Under the pieces are notes generated by a model. The model made no database searches and had not been told where the DNA came from. It worked only from the letters and a program-made list of their open reading frames with translations. From positions 248,001-312,000 of the forward strand of contig JOAZ01000017.1 in assembly GCA_000720535.1 (NCBI GenBank): 64,000 bases of DNA. The letters run 5' to 3'. The position numbers and the translations under genes are program-made. Source of the DNA: Streptomyces halstedii. GTDB taxonomy: Bacteria; Actinomycetota; Actinomycetes; Streptomycetales; Streptomycetaceae. Each line of letters begins with the position of its first letter. Within the stretch, counting starts at the first letter, position 1. This document shows positions 61,050-64,000 of this stretch, piece by piece.

Positions 61050-62099
61050 GTGACCATGACGCGTACGGACGCCGCGACGGAGGGGCGCGAGGCCGCAGCA
61101 CTCCTGGAGCGCACCCGCGGTCTCGTCGACCCGCATCTCAGAGCGGCGGTGGAGACGCTGCCCGGTGCGATACGCCGTGTCGCGCTGTACCACTTCGGCT
61201 GGCAGGACGCCGACGGTTCGCCCGCATCGGGCCAGGCGGGCAAGGCCATCAGGCCCGCGCTCGTCCTGGCCGCCGCCCGCGCCCTGGGCGGCGATCCGGA
61301 CGCGGCGCTGCGGGCCGCCGTCGCGGTCGAACTCGTACACAACTTCACCCTGCTCCACGACGACGTCATCGACGAGGACGCCACCCGTCGTCACCGCCCC
61401 ACGGCGTGGGCGGTGTTCGGTGTCCCGGACGCGATCATCACGGGTGACGCGCTGCTCGCCCTGGCCCACCGGCTGCTGGCCGAGGATCCGCACCCCTCGT
61501 CCGCCCGTGCCTCCGCACGGCTGGCGGGCTGTGTCATCGAGCTGTGCGCCGGACAGCAGGCCGACTGCGCCCTGGAGGAGCGCGACCCCCTCGGCGTCAC
61601 GCTCGACGAGTGCCTCACCATGGCGACGGCCAAGACGGGGGCCCTGCTCGGCTGCGCCTGCGCCCTCGGCGCCCTCTACGCGGAGGCGGACCGGCCGGCG
61701 GTCGAGGCCATGGACGGCTTCGGAAGGGAGGCGGGCCTCGCCTTCCAGCTCATCGACGACCTGATCGGTGTCTGGGGGGACACCACGCGGACGGGCAAGC
61801 CGGTCGGCGCGGACCTCGCCGCCCACAAGAAGTCGTTGCCGGTGGTGGCCGCCCTCACCTCGGGCACCCCCGCCGCCGGTGAACTGGCCGCGCTCTACCG
61901 GGGAGCCATGAGCACCCCCGCCGAGATCGCCGGGGCGGCGGCCGCGGTCGACCGGGCGGGCGGGCGCGACTGGGCGCAGGCCTGCGCGGCGGACCGGATG
62001 GCCCGTGCCGTGCACCACCTGTCCGGTGCCGTCCCGGACCCCGCGGGCGCGCAGGAGCTTCTGGCGCTGGCGGAGTTCGTGACCCGCAGGACGCACTGA
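61050..62099 (+). CDS. Polyprenyl diphosphate synthase, likely encapsulin cargo
   Basis: A 349-residue all-helical trans-prenyltransferase. Both Asp-rich motifs are intact: DDVID at 104-108 and DDLIGVWGD at 236-244, with GKAIRP before the first. It joins isopentenyl units into a C20+ diphosphate, though length specificity cannot be read reliably by eye. GTG 61050 is 6 bases after AAGGA; ATG 61056 is an alternative, ATG 61044 is too close. It lies 182 bases downstream of the encapsulin. The N-terminus before the fold is only about 20 residues, so any loading peptide must be short or elsewhere. Confidence 0.9.
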   Translation: MTMTRTDAATEGREAAALLERTRGLVDPHLRAAVETLPGAIRRVALYHFGWQDADGSPASGQAGKAIRPALVLAAARALGGDPDAALRAAVAVELVHNFTLLHDDVIDEDATRRHRPTAWAVFGVPDAIITGDALLALAHRLLAEDPHPSSARASARLAGCVIELCAGQQADCALEERDPLGVTLDECLTMATAKTGALLGCACALGALYAEADRPAVEAMDGFGREAGLAFQLIDDLIGVWGDTTRTGKPVGADLAAHKKSLPVVAALTSGTPAAGELAALYRGAMSTPAEIAGAAAAVDRAGGRDWAQACAADRMARAVHHLSGAVPDPAGAQELLALAEFVTRRTH

Positions 62100-62266
62100 G
62101 CGGGGTGCCGGCGACCGTCTCCCCAGGCCGGGCACGGTCTTCCTGACGGCTCGTCGGCAGGCTCCGGCCGGCCCGGCCGGGGAGCGCCGGACAGGGCCGC
62201 TCGGCCGGGCCCCGGATGGGGAGGGCGACACGAGGAGGAGGCCCGGCAGGAGCTACAGTCCCGCTC

Positions 62267-62995
62267 ATGACAGATGAGTCGTGGGCAGGCTGGTACCGGG
62301 ACCGCCATGGTTCAGAAGCCGTCATTCTCACCACGGACGGGCGGCAGCTCCGCATCAGGGTCCGGGGAACGGACTTCGAGGGAGAGAGCTTCGACCGTCT
62401 CGGCCCGGTGGCCGGAGCGTCCCCCGAGTCCGGTGCGTTCGACCTGGCAGACGGCGTGCTCGGGGACTGCGTGCTGGAGTGGGACCTGCCGATACCGGTC
62501 CTCGTGGCCGGCACGGTCCGCCACGCCACGCTCAGCTGCCTGCTGTCCCTGCGCCGCGCCGACCCGGACCTCTTCCTCGCGCTCCATCTGGACGGAGCGG
62601 TGTACGAGTCCAAGCGCGCGGAGGGCGACTTCGCCTCGGCGCTGGCCACCATACGGCGCGTCCTGCCCCCGGACATACATCTGCAGATATGCACGGCCTG
62701 CGCCCTCTCCGGCTACCTCCCCGCGTCCGGGCGCGGCATCTCCGGAGGCCTCGGCTGCTTCCGCGAGGTGAAGGACGCCTACCGGGAAGCGGTGGAGGAG
62801 TCCGGCGTCGAGAGGCTGTGGGACCGGCGGAGCGGAGTCGTCCAGGAGGTGTGGAGCTGCCGCGAGTTCGAACCCCGCCCGGCCGGCGCGGAGTTCGCCG
62901 CCGCGTCCGGGGCGGGGCGGCGTCCGTGCGCACCCGGTCCGGCCGGGCGTGCCGGCATCGGCCGCCTGGGGGCGTTCCCGCTCGAACACGCCTGA
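62267..62995 (+). CDS. DUF6304-type hypothetical protein
   Basis: A 242-residue protein, DUF6304-like as I recall it. Residues 1-170 form a compact beta/helix domain with GWYRDRHGSEAV, LRIRVRGTDFEGESFD and ICTACALSGYLPASGRG segments; the last about 55 residues are low-complexity. A CxxC (CTAC) near 148 could bind metal. TACAGT 8 bases before ATG 62267 suggests a leaderless transcript. It follows the prenyl synthase and may belong to that locus. Its last codons overlap a tandem repeat. Function unknown. Confidence 0.75.
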   Translation: MTDESWAGWYRDRHGSEAVILTTDGRQLRIRVRGTDFEGESFDRLGPVAGASPESGAFDLADGVLGDCVLEWDLPIPVLVAGTVRHATLSCLLSLRRADPDLFLALHLDGAVYESKRAEGDFASALATIRRVLPPDIHLQICTACALSGYLPASGRGISGGLGCFREVKDAYREAVEESGVERLWDRRSGVVQEVWSCREFEPRPAGAEFAAASGAGRRPCAPGPAGRAGIGRLGAFPLEHA

Positions 62996-63082
62996 CCGCC
63001 TCCAGCCGCCCGAGGCGGACCCCGCTCGAACGCGCCTGACCGCCTCCGGCCGCCCGAGGCGTTCCCGCTCGAACGCGTCTGA
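62971..63082. repeat. Tandem 43-44-bp repeats at the 3' end of the DUF6304 gene
   Basis: Copies of CCCGCTCGAACACGCCTGACC start at 62977, 63021 and 63064 with similar flanks (CCGCCTCC.GCCGCCCGAGGCG). The first copy forms the stop region of the CDS, so the real C-terminus may have been changed by the repeat. Confidence 0.85.
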
Positions 63083-63116
63083 CCACCCCGCCTGTCCGCC
63101 GCCTCCCTGAGCCCGT

Positions 63117-63158
63117 CGCCACTGCCCCGTACCGGACCGCCGGTGCGGGGCAGTGGCG
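63117..63158 (+). terminator. Terminator before the DUF1648 gene
   Basis: 13-bp CGCCACTGCCCCG/CGGGGCAGTGGCG stem, with a further CCGG/CCGG inside the loop. Confidence 0.85.
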
Positions 63159-63180
63159 TGTCCGCGTCCGGGAGACCGCG

Positions 63181-63217
63181 TTGTCATGTTTGCATTGTTC
63201 TACTAGCATGCGAACAA
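63181..63217 (+). promoter_or_regulatory. Promoter and inverted-repeat operator of the DUF1648 gene
   Basis: TTGTCA (63181-63186), 17-base gap, TAGCAT (63204-63209). TTGTTC-N11-GAACAA (63195-63217) spans the spacer and -10, so a dimer bound there would block transcription. The shape fits a GntR/YtrA-type repressor site. CGGAGGTG precedes ATG 63229. Confidence 0.6.
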
Positions 63218-63228
63218 CGGAGGTGCTC

Positions 63229-64000
63229 ATGAACCGTACGAAGCTCGGGCGCGCGTTCCTCGCCGCCCTGCCGTTCCTTATCGCCCTGATCCTCGCCCTC
63301 GTCCTCGCCGTCACCCTCGCGGACCGGTTGCCCGCACGGATGGCCAGCCACTTCTCGGCCTCCGGTGACGCCAACGGGCACATGGACCGCGGAGCCTTCC
63401 TCCTCACCACCGTCCTGATCATGGCCCTGCTCGGTGCCCTCTGGGCCTGGATGGCGGCCCGGGGCCGGTTCCCCGGCCGTTCCTACGACGGGTTCGCCGC
63501 CGCCGGATACGCCATGGCGGCGTTCTTCGGCTATCTGACGACGGCCACGCTGCTCCTCAACGTGGACGTGTCCGACAGCGGTCCTGAGGCGTCCTTCACG
63601 ATGTGGCATCTCGTGGGCGCCTGCGGCGCGGCCGCCGTCGCGGCGGCCCTGGGCCTGTGCGCGGCCAGGCTGCTGCCGCCGTCGCCGGACGAGCCGAAGA
63701 GCTCCGGGCAGGACGGCGCGCGTATCTCGCTGACCGACGGAGAGGTCGCCGGCTGGGCCCGCAGCGCCACGTCCTGGTGGCTGCCCCTGACCGCCGGGGC
63801 GACGGCAGCCGTCGGTGTCGCCCTGATGGTCGCCATGGGACCGGCCGCCGGAGTGCCGCTCCTGGTCATCGGCGTGCTGATCCTGACCTTCGCCCGGCCG
63901 AACGTCACGGTGGACCGCCGCGGACTCACCGTCTCCGGGCTCCTGCCCTGGCCGCGCGTCCGCATACCGCTGGAGCGCATCGAGGGTGCCACGAGCCAGG
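63229..64000 (+). CDS. DUF1648-domain membrane protein, 3' truncated by window
   Basis: 257 codons from ATG 63229 with no stop before the window ends. Helices at about 8-30 and others near 60-80, 90-110, 125-145 and 180-215; the first loop has ADRLPARMASHFSASGDANGHMDR, which is the DUF1648 region. The end reads FARPNVTVDRRGLTVSGLLPWPRVRIPLERIEGA, a PH-like domain common in this family. Members are often cotranscribed with a GntR repressor, probably after this gene. Function unknown. Confidence 0.85.
   Translation, partial: MNRTKLGRAFLAALPFLIALILALVLAVTLADRLPARMASHFSASGDANGHMDRGAFLLTTVLIMALLGALWAWMAARGRFPGRSYDGFAAAGYAMAAFFGYLTTATLLLNVDVSDSGPEASFTMWHLVGACGAAAVAAALGLCAARLLPPSPDEPKSSGQDGARISLTDGEVAGWARSATSWWLPLTAGATAAVGVALMVAMGPAAGVPLLVIGVLILTFARPNVTVDRRGLTVSGLLPWPRVRIPLERIEGATSQ

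Overview
This is a chromosomal-core segment of a Streptomyces or very close actinomycete. The evidence is a GC content typical of the genus with strong third-position GC bias, frequent GTG and TTG starts, and a set of streptomycete gene groups: SigR/RsrA, the dasRABCD-nagB chitin-derived sugar module, wblE, the UshX/SigH stress pair, CatR with a catalase, NsrR with a flavohemoglobin, and B12-riboswitch-controlled class Ia ribonucleotide reductase. Gene order matches what I recall of the S. coelicolor region from about SCO5190 to SCO5255. I see no integrase, transposase, phage gene or CRISPR array. The exploration targets are the shell/prenyl-synthase locus, the regulatory RNAs and the repeats.

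Layout. (1) 1-9.9 kb: an ABC1-kinase fragment, a ThiF-like protein, an M48-type peptidase, three AIM24-type genes led by a TerD-AIM24 fusion, a coupled zincin-like/NUDIX pair, an SDR protein and moaE. The kinase, DUF2342 zincin, PDZ-Lon protease and UPF0182 genes recur together in mycobacteria (Rv3193c-Rv3197). (2) 10-18 kb: the YlbL-type PDZ-Lon protease, a PPA1309-family protein, the very large UPF0182 membrane protein, and a Sel1-repeat gene bracketed by two near-identical initiator tRNA-Met genes, each with its own terminator. (3) 18-27.6 kb: CatR/catalase, a CBS protein, hisN, a TetR/SMR efflux pair, aroA-rsgA, an M50 protease, an SRAP DNA-repair protein and an alpha/beta hydrolase. (4) 27.6-34.5 kb: sigR-rsrA with an autoregulatory SigR promoter, two translationally coupled HD-domain membrane proteins, a TPR protein, peptide deformylase and a secreted M15 peptidase. 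(5) 34.5-41 kb: nrdAB with an AdoCbl riboswitch, a GNAT, and a DUF3311/mctP transporter pair.

(6) 41.4-50.7 kb: DasR and the N,N'-diacetylchitobiose importer DasABC, the cytosolic hexosaminidase DasD and the deaminase NagB. These turn chitin-derived sugars into fructose-6-phosphate. DasR operator-like (dre) sites lie before dasA, before nagB, and at a third place where I infer the homologue of the DasR-dependent small RNA scr5239. A PdtaS-like kinase follows. (7) 50.4-58.7 kb: wblE, a lipid kinase, a small membrane protein, ushX-sigH with a SigB/SigH-type promoter, a UBP zinc finger, an Na+/H+ antiporter, a PLP enzyme, and hmpA. (8) 58.8-64 kb: nsrR with a perfect 11-bp inverted-repeat operator, then a family-2B-type encapsulin shell protein carrying an internal cyclic-nucleotide-binding-like domain. 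A polyprenyl diphosphate synthase follows as its likely cargo, then a DUF6304-type protein and a truncated DUF1648 membrane protein under a candidate repressor site.

The most interesting content is the encapsulin/prenyl-synthase locus, the candidate sRNA under DasR control, the TerD-AIM24 fusion cluster, the tRNA-bracketed Sel1 gene, and several unannotated 44-bp tandem repeats and leader hairpins. All database-dependent statements come from memory of protein families; nothing was searched.
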